Source: an uncultured Reyranella sp. (GTDB taxonomy: Bacteria > Pseudomonadota > Alphaproteobacteria > Reyranellales > Reyranellaceae). From it: 54,215 nucleotides of DNA. Location of the stretch: assembly GCA_937915145.1 (NCBI GenBank), contig CALDNT010000257.1, positions 1 to 54,215 on the forward strand. The letters are read 5' to 3'. The position numbers and the translations under genes are program-made. How positions within the stretch are numbered: the stretch's first letter is position 1; each line of letters starts with the position of its first letter. The notes beneath the pieces were generated by a model, which saw only the letters and a program-made list of their open reading frames with translations, did not search any database and had not been told where the DNA came from. Shown here in pieces: positions 37,331 to 46,363 of the stretch.

Positions 37331-37582
37331 CTAGACCTTCTTCGCCCATCGAGCGCGGGCCGCCTTCTTCGCGATGGCGGCCCGTTTCTTTTGGGTAAGG
37401 CTTGCCGCTCGCGCGTTGCCACCCTTGAGACCGCCCAGGCGCCCCAAGGCCACGGCGGCGGGGTTCTTCCCGTCGCCCGTCTTGGCCGGGGTGTCGTCGA
37501 TCTCGCCACTGGCGATCCCGACAATCATCTTGGCGAGCTGGTTGGTGTCGCGGGGCCGCTTGATGCTTGAGCGTTTAGGCAT
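37331..37582 (-). CDS. Small basic protein with Gly-Gly-Lys-rich core
   Basis: An 83-residue, strongly basic protein. The N-terminus has RPRDTNQLAKMIVGIASGE, the centre KNPAAVALGRLGGLKGG, and the end an Ala/Lys-rich helix (KKRAAIAKKAARARWAKK). Similar short proteins are widespread and uncharacterised; charge suggests nucleic-acid binding. It starts at ATG 37582, only 48 bases inside the right end of the element, and its stop lies 10 bases from that of the convergent DUF5343-like gene. Confidence 0.65.
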   Translation of the reverse strand: MPKRSSIKRPRDTNQLAKMIVGIASGEIDDTPAKTGDGKNPAAVALGRLGGLKGGNARAASLTQKKRAAIAKKAARARWAKKV

Positions 37583-37629
37583 GGGCCTAATGTGGCCTGC
37601 TCAATCTGTGAGTCAATGGCCAAGAAAAT

Positions 37630-37646
37630 CAAACTGAGACACTACC
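37630..37646 (-). repeat. Right terminal inverted repeat (17 bp)
   Basis: CAAACTGAGACACTACC, the exact complement of the left end at 34129-34145. Confidence 0.93.
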
Positions 37647-37654
37647 GCAAATTT
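37647..37654. repeat. Right target-site duplication
   Basis: GCAAATTT, identical to 34121-34128. Confidence 0.9.
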
Positions 37655-37819
37655 AACATGGCTCCCTTTTTGGCCAGCCCTCTCGTGGCACCCATGTATC
37701 GGGCAGGCTGCCGATGCCGCCCTGTGCGCTCCTGCGGCGGCGGGCGCGTATCGACGGCCGGCCAAAAGGCGTAAGGGTATCCTCCGGTCCACGGTGGGCC
37801 GCAGACACAGGGATTTCGC

Positions 37820-38080
37820 ATGACCTACAGGCTTTGGTGGACCGTGGGCTACGTCTGCACCTCCGAAAAGGAATTTCTCGCCGCCAAGCACCGCCTGCTG
37901 CCGGCGGCCTACGAGATGCTGGACGATGCGCTGCGCCGGGCCCGTCAGGTCGGCCAGGCCGGTGGCGTCGCCTGGCTGATCGAAGGCGACGACAAGACCC
38001 GGCTCGGGCGCGCGGCGATCGAAAGGACGATCGAAAAGCGCGGCGGCGAACTCGCCATCGAGCCCGCCACACTCCGCTGA
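37820..38080 (+). CDS. Uncharacterised small protein
   Basis: An 86-residue protein that I do not recognise. It has a tryptophan-rich start (YRLWWTVGYVCTSEKEF), a helical centre (LLPAAYEMLDDALRRARQV) and a charged end (GRAAIERTIEKRGGEL). No signal peptide or membrane segment is evident. ATG 37820 follows a weak AGGGA site. It lies between the IS1-like element and the M20 amidohydrolase. Confidence 0.5.
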   Translation: MTYRLWWTVGYVCTSEKEFLAAKHRLLPAAYEMLDDALRRARQVGQAGGVAWLIEGDDKTRLGRAAIERTIEKRGGELAIEPATLR

Positions 38081-38114
38081 CGGCGACCGGCCATCAGCCC
38101 GCCGGGTCCGGAGA

Positions 38115-39308
38115 TCAGGCCGCGTCGCCCAGCTCGAGCTGGACGAGATTCATCCAGTAGGCCGCGCCGGTCGTCAGGATCTTGTCGTTGAAATCGTAGA
38201 GCGGCGAATGCACGTTGTGGCAGCCGCCCTCTTCCGTGCCGCCGTTGCCGATCATGATGTAGGCGCCCGGTTTCTTCTCCAGCATGAAGGCGAAATCCTC
38301 GGCGCCAGCGATCGGCAACGTGTTGGACTCGACATTTTCCCGGCCGACGGTCGCCGCCGCGGCCTCGACCGCAATCAAGGTTTGCTCCGCCGCGTTGATC
38401 AGCGCGGGATAGCGACGGTGGTACTTGCTCACTGCCTCGCAGCCGCCGGCCTGGGCGATGCCCGCCGCGACCTCGGCCAGGCGACGCTCGAGCAACGATC
38501 GCACGGTCGGGGAGAAGCTGCGCGCGGTGCCGCGGATCAGCACTTCCGACGGGATGACGTTGGGCGAACCCGCGGTGCCCGCCGCGATATGGCCGACGCT
38601 CAGCACCGCCGCCTGGCTGGGCGGCACGTTGCGGCCGACGATGCCCTGCACCGCGACGATGAATTGCGCCGCGACAAAGGTCGGGTCGGTGCCGCGGTCA
38701 GGCATGGCGCCATGGCCGCCGGTGCCCTTGAAGGTGACCTCCCAGCTGTCGGACGAAGCGAGCATCGCGCCGGGACGGATGGCGAAGTGACCGACCGGAA
38801 AGCCCGGCATGTTGTGCATGCCGTAGACGACATCGCAGGGGAACTTGTCGAACAGCCCCTCCTCGATCATCACTCGCGCCCCGCCCAGCCCCTCTTCAGC
38901 GGGTTGAAAAATGAAATGTACGGTGCCGGCGAAGTCCGGCGCCGCCGCGAGCTGTTTGGCGGCCCCCAGCAGCATCGTCGTGTGACCGTCATGGCCACAG
39001 GCATGCATCTTGTTGGGCACTGATGAGGTGTAGTCGAAGTCGTTCTTCTCCTGCAGATGAAGCGCATCCATGTCGGCGCGCAGCCCGATCGTCTTCTGGC
39101 CCGGGCGGTTGCCCTTCAAGGTGCCGACGACGCCGGTCGTGGCGAGGCCGCGATGGATTTCGATGCCCCAGGAGGTGAGCCTGTCGGCCACGATCTGCGC
39201 GGTCCGCTCCTCCTCGAACGCCGTCTCGGGATGGCGGTGGATGTCGCGGCGGATGGCGGTGAGGTCGGCCAGGTCGGCGGCCAGAAGATCGGGGCTGAAG
39301 CGAGTCAT
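38115..39308 (-). CDS. M20 family amidohydrolase (hippurate hydrolase-like)
   Basis: A 397-residue metal-dependent hydrolase of the M20D group that cleaves N-acyl or amide bonds (hippurate, N-acetyl amino acids or similar). Metal-ligand blocks are visible: HACGHDGHTTMLLGAA, AEEGLGGARVMIEEGLF with the catalytic Glu pair, GMHNMPGFPVGHFA and, near the C-terminus, GAEDFAFMLEK. A dimerisation lid domain lies in the middle. ATG 39308 follows AGAAGGATCCTTC. It is divergent from hisA, and nothing links it to histidine synthesis. Confidence 0.88.
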   Translation of the reverse strand: MTRFSPDLLAADLADLTAIRRDIHRHPETAFEEERTAQIVADRLTSWGIEIHRGLATTGVVGTLKGNRPGQKTIGLRADMDALHLQEKNDFDYTSSVPNKMHACGHDGHTTMLLGAAKQLAAAPDFAGTVHFIFQPAEEGLGGARVMIEEGLFDKFPCDVVYGMHNMPGFPVGHFAIRPGAMLASSDSWEVTFKGTGGHGAMPDRGTDPTFVAAQFIVAVQGIVGRNVPPSQAAVLSVGHIAAGTAGSPNVIPSEVLIRGTARSFSPTVRSLLERRLAEVAAGIAQAGGCEAVSKYHRRYPALINAAEQTLIAVEAAAATVGRENVESNTLPIAGAEDFAFMLEKKPGAYIMIGNGGTEEGGCHNVHSPLYDFNDKILTTGAAYWMNLVQLELGDAA

Positions 39309-39436
39309 GAAGGATCCTTCTGCGAAGGTCGAAGACTAGCCAGCAGAGAGGGCCGTGCCAATCAGCGCCGGCGGCCAAGCATGCGGGCGGCCGCGACGGA
39401 TGACAGGCGAAGGGAGCCGCGCTAAACCCCGCCGCC

Positions 39437-40165
39437 ATGATCCTTTTTCCCGCCATCGACCTGAAGGACGGCAAGTGCGTTCGCCTGCTGCGGGGCGACA
39501 TGGCACGGGCCACGGTGTTCAACGACAGTCCGGTCGCCCAGGCCAAGGCCTTTGCCCAGGCCGGTTGCGAATGGCTGCATCTGGTCGATCTCAACGGCGC
39601 GGTCGAGGGCCATCCGGTGAACCGCGCGGCGGTGATCGAGATCCTGAAGGAGATCGAGGTTCCGGCCCAGCTCGGCGGCGGCATCCGCACCATCGAAAGC
39701 ATCGCCCAGTGGTTCGAGGCCGGCATCAAGCGCGTCATCCTGGGCACCATTGCGGTCAAGGAGCCGGGACTGGTGAAGGCGGCGTGCCGGCAATGGCCGG
39801 GCCAGGTCGCGGTCGGCATCGATGCCCGCGAGGGCGTGGTGGCGGTCGACGGTTGGACCAAGCAGAGCACCGTGCGGGCGCTCGATCTCGCGCTGCGCTT
39901 CGAGGACGCCGGGGTGGCCGCCATCATCTACACCGATATCGACCGCGACGGCGCCATGGGCGGGGTCAATGTCGATGCCACGGTGACGCTGGCCCAGCAT
40001 CTCACGACGCCGGTGATCGCCTCGGGTGGCGTCAGCTCGCTCGACGATCTGCGCGAACTGCGGCCGGCCGAAGAGCACGGCATCATCGGCGCCATCGTCG
40101 GCCGCGCGCTCTACGACGGCCGGGTGACGGTGCCCGATGCCATCCGCGTGCTCAGGGGCGAGTGA
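39437..40165 (+). CDS. hisA: HisA, ProFAR isomerase
   Basis: A 242-residue TIM-barrel enzyme that isomerises ProFAR to PRFAR in histidine synthesis. It starts [20 protein letters not shown] with catalytic Asp8. [15 protein letters not shown] holds the second Asp, and the phosphate loops are GGGIRT and SGGVSS. hisF begins at its stop (ATGA, 40163-40167), the usual coupled pair. hisH and hisB, normally just upstream in this group, are absent; the M20 gene lies there instead on the other strand. Confidence 0.95.
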   Translation: MILFPAIDLKDGKCVRLLRGDMARATVFNDSPVAQAKAFAQAGCEWLHLVDLNGAVEGHPVNRAAVIEILKEIEVPAQLGGGIRTIESIAQWFEAGIKRVILGTIAVKEPGLVKAACRQWPGQVAVGIDAREGVVAVDGWTKQSTVRALDLALRFEDAGVAAIIYTDIDRDGAMGGVNVDATVTLAQHLTTPVIASGGVSSLDDLRELRPAEEHGIIGAIVGRALYDGRVTVPDAIRVLRGE

Positions 40166-40938
40166 TGCTGAAGGTCCGCATCATCCCCTGTCTCGACGTC
40201 AAGGACGGCCGCGTCGTGAAGGGCGTGCAGTTCGAATCCCTGCGCGATGCCGGCGATCCGGTCGAGCAGGCGCGCATATACGACGCCGCCGGCGCCGATG
40301 AACTCACTTTCCTCGACATCACCGCCAGCCACGAGAACCGCGACACCATCCTCGATGTCGTCGGCCGCACGGCGGAACAGTGCTTCATGCCGCTCACCGT
40401 GGGCGGCGGCGTGCGCACCATCGAAGACATCCGCCGCCTGCTGTTGGCGGGCGCCGACAAGGTGGGGATCAACTCCGCCGCCGTGACGCGGCCGGAGTTC
40501 GTCAAGGAAGCCGCCGAGAAGTACGGCGACCAGTGCATCGTTGTCTCGATCGATTCCCGGCAGACCGCTTCGGGCAAATGGGAGGTCTTCACCCATGGCG
40601 GGCGCAAGGGAACGGGCCTCGACACGCTCGACTGGGCGCGTCGCATGGCACAATCCGGCGCGGGCGAGCTGCTGATCACCTCGATGGATCGCGACGGCAC
40701 CAGGTCCGGCTTCGACCTCGAGCTGACCCGGGCGGTCTGCGACGCCGTGCCGGTGCCGGTGGTGGCCTCGGGCGGCGTGGGTTCGCTCGACGACCTGCTC
40801 GACGGCGTGACCAAGGGCGGCGCCTCGGCAGTGCTGGCCGCCTCGATCTTTCATTTCGGTGAATTCACCATCGCCGAAGCGAAGCAACATCTCGCGCGCG
40901 CCGGTGTGCCGGTACGACAGGTCTCGCGCGCGGCGTGA
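40165..40938 (+). CDS. hisF: HisF, imidazole glycerol phosphate synthase cyclase
   Basis: A 257-residue TIM barrel that, with glutaminase HisH, makes imidazole glycerol phosphate and AICAR from PRFAR and ammonia. The start [20 protein letters not shown] holds catalytic Asp11, and SIDSRQ near residue 130 holds the second Asp. Phosphate-binding loops GGGVRT and SGGVGS are intact. ATG 40165 overlaps the hisA stop. Its partner hisH is not in this window. Confidence 0.96.
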   Translation: MLKVRIIPCLDVKDGRVVKGVQFESLRDAGDPVEQARIYDAAGADELTFLDITASHENRDTILDVVGRTAEQCFMPLTVGGGVRTIEDIRRLLLAGADKVGINSAAVTRPEFVKEAAEKYGDQCIVVSIDSRQTASGKWEVFTHGGRKGTGLDTLDWARRMAQSGAGELLITSMDRDGTRSGFDLELTRAVCDAVPVPVVASGGVGSLDDLLDGVTKGGASAVLAASIFHFGEFTIAEAKQHLARAGVPVRQVSRAA

Positions 40939-41020
40939 TTTTGGCGTAAATTCATCTCAGCGCCCGCTCAAGAGGCGCCAGGATCGCCCTCTCCCCCCGG
41001 GCGATGGAGTTTCTCCCTCG

Positions 41021-41407
41021 ATGGCCAAAGAAAAGAAAGCCAAGAAGAAGGCGGACAAGAATCGGCGCCAGACCAATCCCGTCAGCGTCGACGAGCATGT
41101 GCTCGATCGCCTTTATGTCGTGATCGACAGCCGCAAGGGCGCCGACCCCGACACATCCTACACCGCGCGCCTGTTCAGCCGCGGCCGCGCCCAGATCGCC
41201 AAGAAGCTGGGCGAGGAAGCGGTCGAGGCTCTGATCGAGGGAATCAGGGGCGACCGGCCGAAGCTCGTCGCGGAGAGCGCCGACATGCTCTACCATTTGC
41301 TGACCCTGTGGGCCGCGACCGGGGTCCGTCCCAAAGCGGTATGGGCCGAGCTGGCACGCCGCGAAGGCCTCTCAGGCATCGCCGAAAAAGCGTCACGCAA
41401 GAGATAA
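41021..41407 (+). CDS. hisE: HisE, phosphoribosyl-ATP pyrophosphatase
   Basis: A 128-residue all-helical MazG-like enzyme that hydrolyses PR-ATP to PR-AMP, the second step of histidine synthesis. The metal site is formed by [13 protein letters not shown] and the [13 protein letters not shown] segment. About 20 lysine-rich residues precede the domain ([15 protein letters not shown]), an extension not needed for the fold. It follows hisF after 82 bases, without hisI in fusion. Confidence 0.93.
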   Translation: MAKEKKAKKKADKNRRQTNPVSVDEHVLDRLYVVIDSRKGADPDTSYTARLFSRGRAQIAKKLGEEAVEALIEGIRGDRPKLVAESADMLYHLLTLWAATGVRPKAVWAELARREGLSGIAEKASRKR

Positions 41408-41477
41408 CGGCAGCGACTTCGCAGAGGCCGCGTGAAGAGGCTACTCTCTCGCCTCCGCGGCGTTTCCGGAGTCTCTG

Positions 41478-41861
41478 ATGCCCCCCTACGATCGCAACAA
41501 CATCTTCGCGCGCATCCTGCGCGGCGAGCTGCCGTGCAAGAAGGTCTACGAGGATGCGTTCGCGCTGGCCTTCCGTGACATCCGCCCGTTGGCTCCGGTG
41601 CATGTCCTCGTAATCCCGAAGGGCGAGTATGTATCGCAGGCGGATTTCTGCGCCGAGGCGCCGGCCGAATTGCTCGTCGGCTTCTGGCGGGCCGTGGCAA
41701 AAGTCGCAAAGGATCTCGGCCTCGAACCCGATGGCTACCGTATGGTCGCCAATCATGGTCCCAATGGCGGCCAGCTCGTCTTTCACTTCCATGTTCATCT
41801 CTTCGGCGGCCGGCAGATGAGCCATCGCATGGGCAACGCGCCGGAGCCGGAACAGAAGTAA
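41478..41861 (+). CDS. HIT-family nucleotide-binding protein (HinT-like)
   Basis: A 127-residue histidine-triad protein. The motif HFHVHLF gives His103, His105 and His107; the N-terminal IFARILRGELPCKKVYED is typical of the HinT branch (purine nucleoside phosphoramidases). HinT often follows hisE in alphaproteobacteria. Its TAA overlaps by one base the ATG of the following hydrolase (TAATG), so the two are coupled. Confidence 0.93.
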   Translation: MPPYDRNNIFARILRGELPCKKVYEDAFALAFRDIRPLAPVHVLVIPKGEYVSQADFCAEAPAELLVGFWRAVAKVAKDLGLEPDGYRMVANHGPNGGQLVFHFHVHLFGGRQMSHRMGNAPEPEQK

Positions 41862-42925
41862 TGATCGACCGTCGTGCGCTGCTGGCTACGGCCGCGCTGG
41901 CACCGCTGGCGGCACGCGCACAAAGTCCATGGAAAGGTTACTACGCGGCCGGCACGAGGCAGCGGCCGGTTCATTTCGCCGGCGGCGATGGCGCAACGCT
42001 TGCCGGCACATTGTTGCTGCCGATGTGGAGCGAACTGCAGCGGGTGCCCGGCGTCGTCCTGATCGCCGGCAGCGGGCCGACCGATCGCGACGGCAACAAC
42101 CCGCTGGTGCCGGAGTCCCAGGTCGGCGGGCGCATCGACCTTCTGAAGCTGATCGCCGAACTGCTGGCGCAGGCCGGTATCGCCAGCCTGCGCTACGACA
42201 AGCGCGGCATCGGCAGCTCGACACCGCGGCCGACGGGCACTCTGGAAGACCAGGAGCAGTTCTTCGCCTGGACAAATTTCGTCGGCGATGTCGCGGCAGC
42301 TCACGGCGAGCTTCTCAAGCACGACGAGATCAAGCCCTACGCTACCGCGTTGCTGGGACACAGCGAGGGCGGGCTGCTGGCGATCGCTGCCGCCACGGCG
42401 ATGGCAACCAGGGCGCCGGAACCGGGAAAGCGGCACAGACTGCATGGGCTGGTGCTCGCGGCAACGCCCGGACTTCCACTGGCCGATATCGTGCGCGCCC
42501 AGATCGCCCGCAACGCGCCATCGCTGCTCGAACCGGCGGAACGGACGATGGCCGAGGTGATGGCCACCGGCCACGTCCCCGCCGGCCTGCCACGCGAGCT
42601 GCAGGCGCTGTTTCCACCCTATGCCGGTCCGTTCCTGCAGAGCTTGCTGGCGTTCGATCCGGCCACGGCGCTGGGCAGGCTGGATATGGCCTGCCTGATC
42701 GTGCAGGGCGCGGCCGACCGCCAGGTCGTGCCGATGGCCGACGTCCAGCCCCTGATCGACGCACTCGGCCGGCGCACGGCGCCCGGCGAGGCGGTGATCC
42801 TGCCGGCCGTCAGCCACAATCTCAAACGCATCAGCGGACCGGCCGATCCGGGATTTGCCGGGCCGCTGGCGCCCGCCGTCGCCGACACGCTCATTGGCTG
42901 GCTCAGGCCGCTGCTCGGCGCTTGA
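41861..42925 (+). CDS. Exported alpha/beta-hydrolase
   Basis: A 354-residue hydrolase with an N-terminal signal (MIDRRALLATAALAPLAARAQ), so likely periplasmic. The oxyanion region is VLIAGSGPTDRDGNN, the nucleophile Ser is in LGHSEGG, a likely acid in QGAADRQV and the His in AVSHNLK. This matches exported serine aminopeptidase/esterase-type hydrolases often annotated as alpha/beta fold, with unknown substrate. The start overlaps the HIT gene stop by one base. Confidence 0.85.
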   Translation: MIDRRALLATAALAPLAARAQSPWKGYYAAGTRQRPVHFAGGDGATLAGTLLLPMWSELQRVPGVVLIAGSGPTDRDGNNPLVPESQVGGRIDLLKLIAELLAQAGIASLRYDKRGIGSSTPRPTGTLEDQEQFFAWTNFVGDVAAAHGELLKHDEIKPYATALLGHSEGGLLAIAAATAMATRAPEPGKRHRLHGLVLAATPGLPLADIVRAQIARNAPSLLEPAERTMAEVMATGHVPAGLPRELQALFPPYAGPFLQSLLAFDPATALGRLDMACLIVQGAADRQVVPMADVQPLIDALGRRTAPGEAVILPAVSHNLKRISGPADPGFAGPLAPAVADTLIGWLRPLLGA

Positions 42926-42975
42926 TCGGGCGCCGAAGCGGGCCGATCATCGCGGCCGAAGACGGAGGAGACGAC

Positions 42976-43842
42976 ATGACCGCTGTGGTGCGTCCGGTGA
43001 CCGAGGCAGTGGGCGCGGAGATTTCCGGCGTCGATCTCAGGCACTTGAGCGATCAGGATTTCGCCGCGATCGAGCGCGCCTGGTACGATCACTCGATGAT
43101 CCTGCTGCGCGGCCAGCAGCTCGGCGACGACGATCTGCTGGCCTTCAGCCGCCGTTTCGGCGAACTCGACCCGCCACCCAACCAGGAACGCGGCCGCATC
43201 AGCCCGCCGGGCTATCCCGACATCTATGTCGTGTCGAACGTGCGCGACGCCAAGGGCGATCCGATCGGTGCGCTGGGCGATGGCGAGGCGGTCTGGCACA
43301 CCGACATGAGCTATCTCGACACGCCGCCCGATGCTTCGATGCTCTATTCGCTGGAGATCCCGCCCAGCGGCGGCAACACCTGGTTCACCAGCATGCAGGC
43401 GGCGTGCGACGCCCTGCCCGCCGACCTGCGCCGCAGGATCGAAGGCCGCAGGGTCAAGCACGACGGCACCTACAATTCCGGCGGCTATCTGCGCAAGGGT
43501 GTGACGCCGACCGACGATCCGATGGCGGCACCCGGCGCCTGGCATCCGGCGATCCTGCGCCATCCGGTCAACGGCCGCGCCACGCTCTATCTCGGCCGCC
43601 GCCGCAACTCCTACGTCGAGGGCTATTCGCCGGCTGAATCCGAGGCCGTGCTCGAGGCACTGTGGGCCCATGTCACCCAGCCGCGCTTTGTCTACGAACA
43701 TTTCTGGAAGCTGGGCGACCTCGTGATGTGGGACAACCGCTCGACCATGCATCGCCGCGACCCGTTCGACAGCGCGGCGCGGCGCGTCATGCATCGCACC
43801 CAGATCAAGGGCAGCCACAGGCCCGTGGCTTTCGCCGCCTGA
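42976..43842 (+). CDS. TauD/TfdA-family 2-oxoglutarate dioxygenase
   Basis: A 288-residue Fe(II)/2-oxoglutarate oxygenase. The metal triad is His108 and Asp110 (WHTDMS) with His259 (STMHRRDPF), and the 2-oxoglutarate-binding Arg is in RVMHRTQIKG. ATG 42976 follows GGAGGAG. Family members oxidise taurine, aryloxyalkanoates, alkyl sulfates or other acids. It is followed after 29 bases by an ADPS-like flavoenzyme on the same strand, which suggests a joint catabolic role, for example with an ether- or hydroxyacid-type substrate; this is inference. Confidence 0.9.
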   Translation: MTAVVRPVTEAVGAEISGVDLRHLSDQDFAAIERAWYDHSMILLRGQQLGDDDLLAFSRRFGELDPPPNQERGRISPPGYPDIYVVSNVRDAKGDPIGALGDGEAVWHTDMSYLDTPPDASMLYSLEIPPSGGNTWFTSMQAACDALPADLRRRIEGRRVKHDGTYNSGGYLRKGVTPTDDPMAAPGAWHPAILRHPVNGRATLYLGRRRNSYVEGYSPAESEAVLEALWAHVTQPRFVYEHFWKLGDLVMWDNRSTMHRRDPFDSAARRVMHRTQIKGSHRPVAFAA

Positions 43843-43871
43843 GCGACAACGAGAACAATCCGGAGGGGACC

Positions 43872-45461
43872 ATGAGGCGGCAGAAGAAATTTTATGCCTG
43901 GGGCTATGCCGACGAGGATCTCTCGCCCGAGGAGATCAAGACCTGGGAGGCCGAGATCGCCCAGCGCTACGGTCTCTCCGGCTTCGACGTCACACCGCCG
44001 CCCAAGCCCGACGAGATCACGCTGCGCAAGCCACGCGTGGAAGTGCCGGCGGCGTTGCAGTCGATGGTGCGCAACGATCACCTGACACGGCTCGAACACA
44101 GCTACGGCAAGGCCGGCTTCGACGCCACGCGCATGTTCATGCGTTCGGTACCCAACCCGCCCGACGCCGTGGCTTTTCCGGAGACCGAGCAGGACATCGT
44201 CAAGCTGCTGGACTGGTGCGACCGCATCGGCGCCAAGGCGATTCCCTATGGCGGCGGCTCGTCGGTGGTGAAGGGCATCGAACCGGCGGCGGCGTTCGAA
44301 AAGGTGGTGACGATCTCGATGCGCCACATGGACAAGGTGCTGGAAGTCGATGCGACCAGCCAGGCGGCGCGCATCCAGGGCGGCATCTACGGGCCGGCGA
44401 TCGAGGACGCGCTGCGCGACACGCCCTTCACCATGCGCCATTACATGCAGGCCTACCGCTGCTCGACGCTGGGCGGCTGGATCGCCACGCGCTCGGGCGG
44501 CCATTACGCCACGCTCTACACCCACATCGACGATTTCGTGGAGAGCACGCGGGTGGTGACGCCGGCCGGCACGCTCGAGTCGCGCCGCCTGCCAGGCTCC
44601 GGTGCCGGCCCCAGCCCCGACCGCCTGTTCATCGGCTCCGAGGGAATTCTCGGCATCATCACCGAGGCCTGGGTGCGACTGCGCAAGAAGCCGACCTTCC
44701 GCGCCTCGGCCAGCGTGCGTTTCAAGGATTTTTATACCGGCGCCGACGCGGTGCGCGACATCACCCAGGCCGGTCTCTATCCCGCCAACTGCCGCCTGCT
44801 CGAAGCGCGCGAGGCATTACCGGGCATCCCGTGGAGCAGCAAGGAGGCCGTCCTCGTGCTGGCCTTCGAATCGCCCGACCATCCGCTCGACGCCTGGATG
44901 GCGCGCGCGCTCGAAATCTGCCGCGACCATGGCGGTGTGGCGGACGTGGGCGGCGACGACGAGAATGCCCATCGCAGCGGCGCCGCCGGCGCGTGGCGCA
45001 ACAAGTTCATCCGCGCCCCGCACTACAGCGAACACGCCGTGGCGCGCGGCATCCTGTCCTCGACCTTCGAGACCTCCATGACCTGGGAGCGCTTCCGCGA
45101 CTTCCACCAGAAGATCACCAAGGTCGCGCACGACACGATCAAGCGCGTGACCGGCCGCGACGGCACGGTCACCTGCCGCTTCACCCACGTCTATCCCGAC
45201 GGGCCGTGTCTCTATTTCACCTTCGGCGGCATCCTCGACAAGAAGAAGTCACTGGACCAGCTCATGGAGGTGCTGTCGACCTGCACGGCGGCGACGGTCG
45301 AGCATGGCGGCACGACCACGCACCATCACGCCGTCGGCCGCTTCCATCGGCCGTTCTACGACAAGCAGCGGCCAGAGCTGTTCGCCCGCGCCCTGCGCGG
45401 CGCCAAGCGCGAGCTCGATCCCAAGGGGATGATGAATCCGGGCGTGCTGATCGATCCGTAG
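43872..45461 (+). CDS. FAD-dependent oxidase, alkyldihydroxyacetonephosphate synthase-like
   Basis: A 529-residue flavoprotein of the VAO/PCMH family. The FAD-binding part (about residues 100-290) has IPYGGGSSVVKGIEP and GSEGILGIITEAWVRL. The C-terminal FAD-oxidase domain carries the histidine-rich THHHAVGRFHRPFY block, characteristic of alkyl-DHAP synthase, and ends KRELDPKGMMNPG. The N-terminal KKFYAWGY segment is also typical. In bacteria such proteins may make ether lipids or act as D-2-hydroxyacid oxidases. ATG 43872 follows GGAGGGGACC. It forms a two-gene unit with the TauD-like gene. Confidence 0.85.
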   Translation: MRRQKKFYAWGYADEDLSPEEIKTWEAEIAQRYGLSGFDVTPPPKPDEITLRKPRVEVPAALQSMVRNDHLTRLEHSYGKAGFDATRMFMRSVPNPPDAVAFPETEQDIVKLLDWCDRIGAKAIPYGGGSSVVKGIEPAAAFEKVVTISMRHMDKVLEVDATSQAARIQGGIYGPAIEDALRDTPFTMRHYMQAYRCSTLGGWIATRSGGHYATLYTHIDDFVESTRVVTPAGTLESRRLPGSGAGPSPDRLFIGSEGILGIITEAWVRLRKKPTFRASASVRFKDFYTGADAVRDITQAGLYPANCRLLEAREALPGIPWSSKEAVLVLAFESPDHPLDAWMARALEICRDHGGVADVGGDDENAHRSGAAGAWRNKFIRAPHYSEHAVARGILSSTFETSMTWERFRDFHQKITKVAHDTIKRVTGRDGTVTCRFTHVYPDGPCLYFTFGGILDKKKSLDQLMEVLSTCTAATVEHGGTTTHHHAVGRFHRPFYDKQRPELFARALRGAKRELDPKGMMNPGVLIDP

Positions 45462-45465
45462 GCGT

Positions 45466-46248
45466 TCAGCTCGCGCTCCAGCCGCCGTCGATCGGGATCG
45501 CCGCGCCGGTGATGTCGGCACCGGCAGGACCGCACAGGAAAGCAACCAGCGCCGCCACGCCGTCCATCGATACGAACCGCCCCGACGGCTGGCGCGAGGC
45601 CATGAACTTGGCGACAGCCCGATCGCGCGACAGGCCTTCCTCCGCCATGAAGCCTTCCAGCCGCTCCTCGATGGCGGGCGTCGGCGAGGTGCCGGGACAG
45701 ATCGCGTTGCAGGTGATGTTCTGGCTCGCCGCTTCGAGCGCCACCGCACGCGTGAAGCCGATCAGCGCCGTCTTGGTCGTGACGTAGTCGACCCGGTTCA
45801 CCGCGCCGACCAGGCCGTAGATCGACGCCATGTTGACGATCCTGCCGAAGTCGCGCTGGCGCATGCCGGGCAGGACCAGGCGCGTTGTGTGGAACGCCGC
45901 CGAAAGATTGACCGCCAGCGCCCTGTCCCAATCGTCCGGACGGAAATCCTCGATCGGTGCGAAATGGCGGACGACGGCGTTGTTGATCAGGATGTCGACG
46001 GCACCGAAGGCCCGGGTTGCCGTTTCGACCAGGCCGGCGATCTGACCCGGATCTGCCAGATCGGCGCCGTGATGAAGGGCGCGGACGCCGTGGCTGTCTT
46101 CGAGATGCCGGCGTTTGTTCTCGATGTCGTGGGCATCGCCGAACCCGTTCAGAACGACGTTGCATCCCTGGGCGGCGAGCCGGCCGGCCATCGCATAACC
46201 CAGCCCCTGCGTCGACCCGGTGATGATCGCGCTCCTGCCCTTCAGCAT
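45466..46248 (-). CDS. Short-chain dehydrogenase, 3-hydroxybutyrate dehydrogenase-like
   Basis: A 260-residue SDR enzyme. The cofactor motif TGSTQGLG is at residues 10-17. The catalytic Ser is in NMASIYG and the Tyr/Lys pair in YVTTKTAL. GFGDAHDIE after the second strand suggests NAD. The pattern is closest to D-3-hydroxybutyrate dehydrogenase, although other hydroxy substrates are possible. ATG 46248 follows AGGAGATCAC. It converges on the ADPS-like gene, with four bases between stops. Confidence 0.87.
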   Translation of the reverse strand: MLKGRSAIITGSTQGLGYAMAGRLAAQGCNVVLNGFGDAHDIENKRRHLEDSHGVRALHHGADLADPGQIAGLVETATRAFGAVDILINNAVVRHFAPIEDFRPDDWDRALAVNLSAAFHTTRLVLPGMRQRDFGRIVNMASIYGLVGAVNRVDYVTTKTALIGFTRAVALEAASQNITCNAICPGTSPTPAIEERLEGFMAEEGLSRDRAVAKFMASRQPSGRFVSMDGVAALVAFLCGPAGADITGAAIPIDGGWSAS

Positions 46249-46363
46249 GTGATCTCCTGATACGCGCCGCATCGACGACGCCGACATCGGGCGATTATGG
46301 GGTGGCTGCGGCGCCGGGAGAACGACAGAGTGCGGCCGCATTGCAGTGAAGGAAGGATATGTC

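Larger units (their letters stand above)
34129..37646. mobile_element. Complete IS1-like element carrying passenger genes (3518 bp)
   Basis: The element is bounded by perfect 17-bp terminal inverted repeats, GGTAGTGTCTCAGTTTG at 34129-34145 and its complement at 37630-37646, and flanked by an 8-bp direct duplication GCAAATTT. Inside are, in order, a two-gene antitoxin/GNAT module (+), an IS1-like DDE transposase (-), a DUF5343-like gene (+) and a small basic protein gene (-). Ordinary IS1-type elements are roughly a kilobase with a transposase only. Intact ends and open genes suggest recent insertion and possible activity. Base composition is lower in GC than the host genes. Confidence 0.92.

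Noticed and set aside
34129-37646. Composite transposon made of two IS copies
   Set aside because: There is one transposase and only terminal 17-bp repeats, so it is a single element with passengers.
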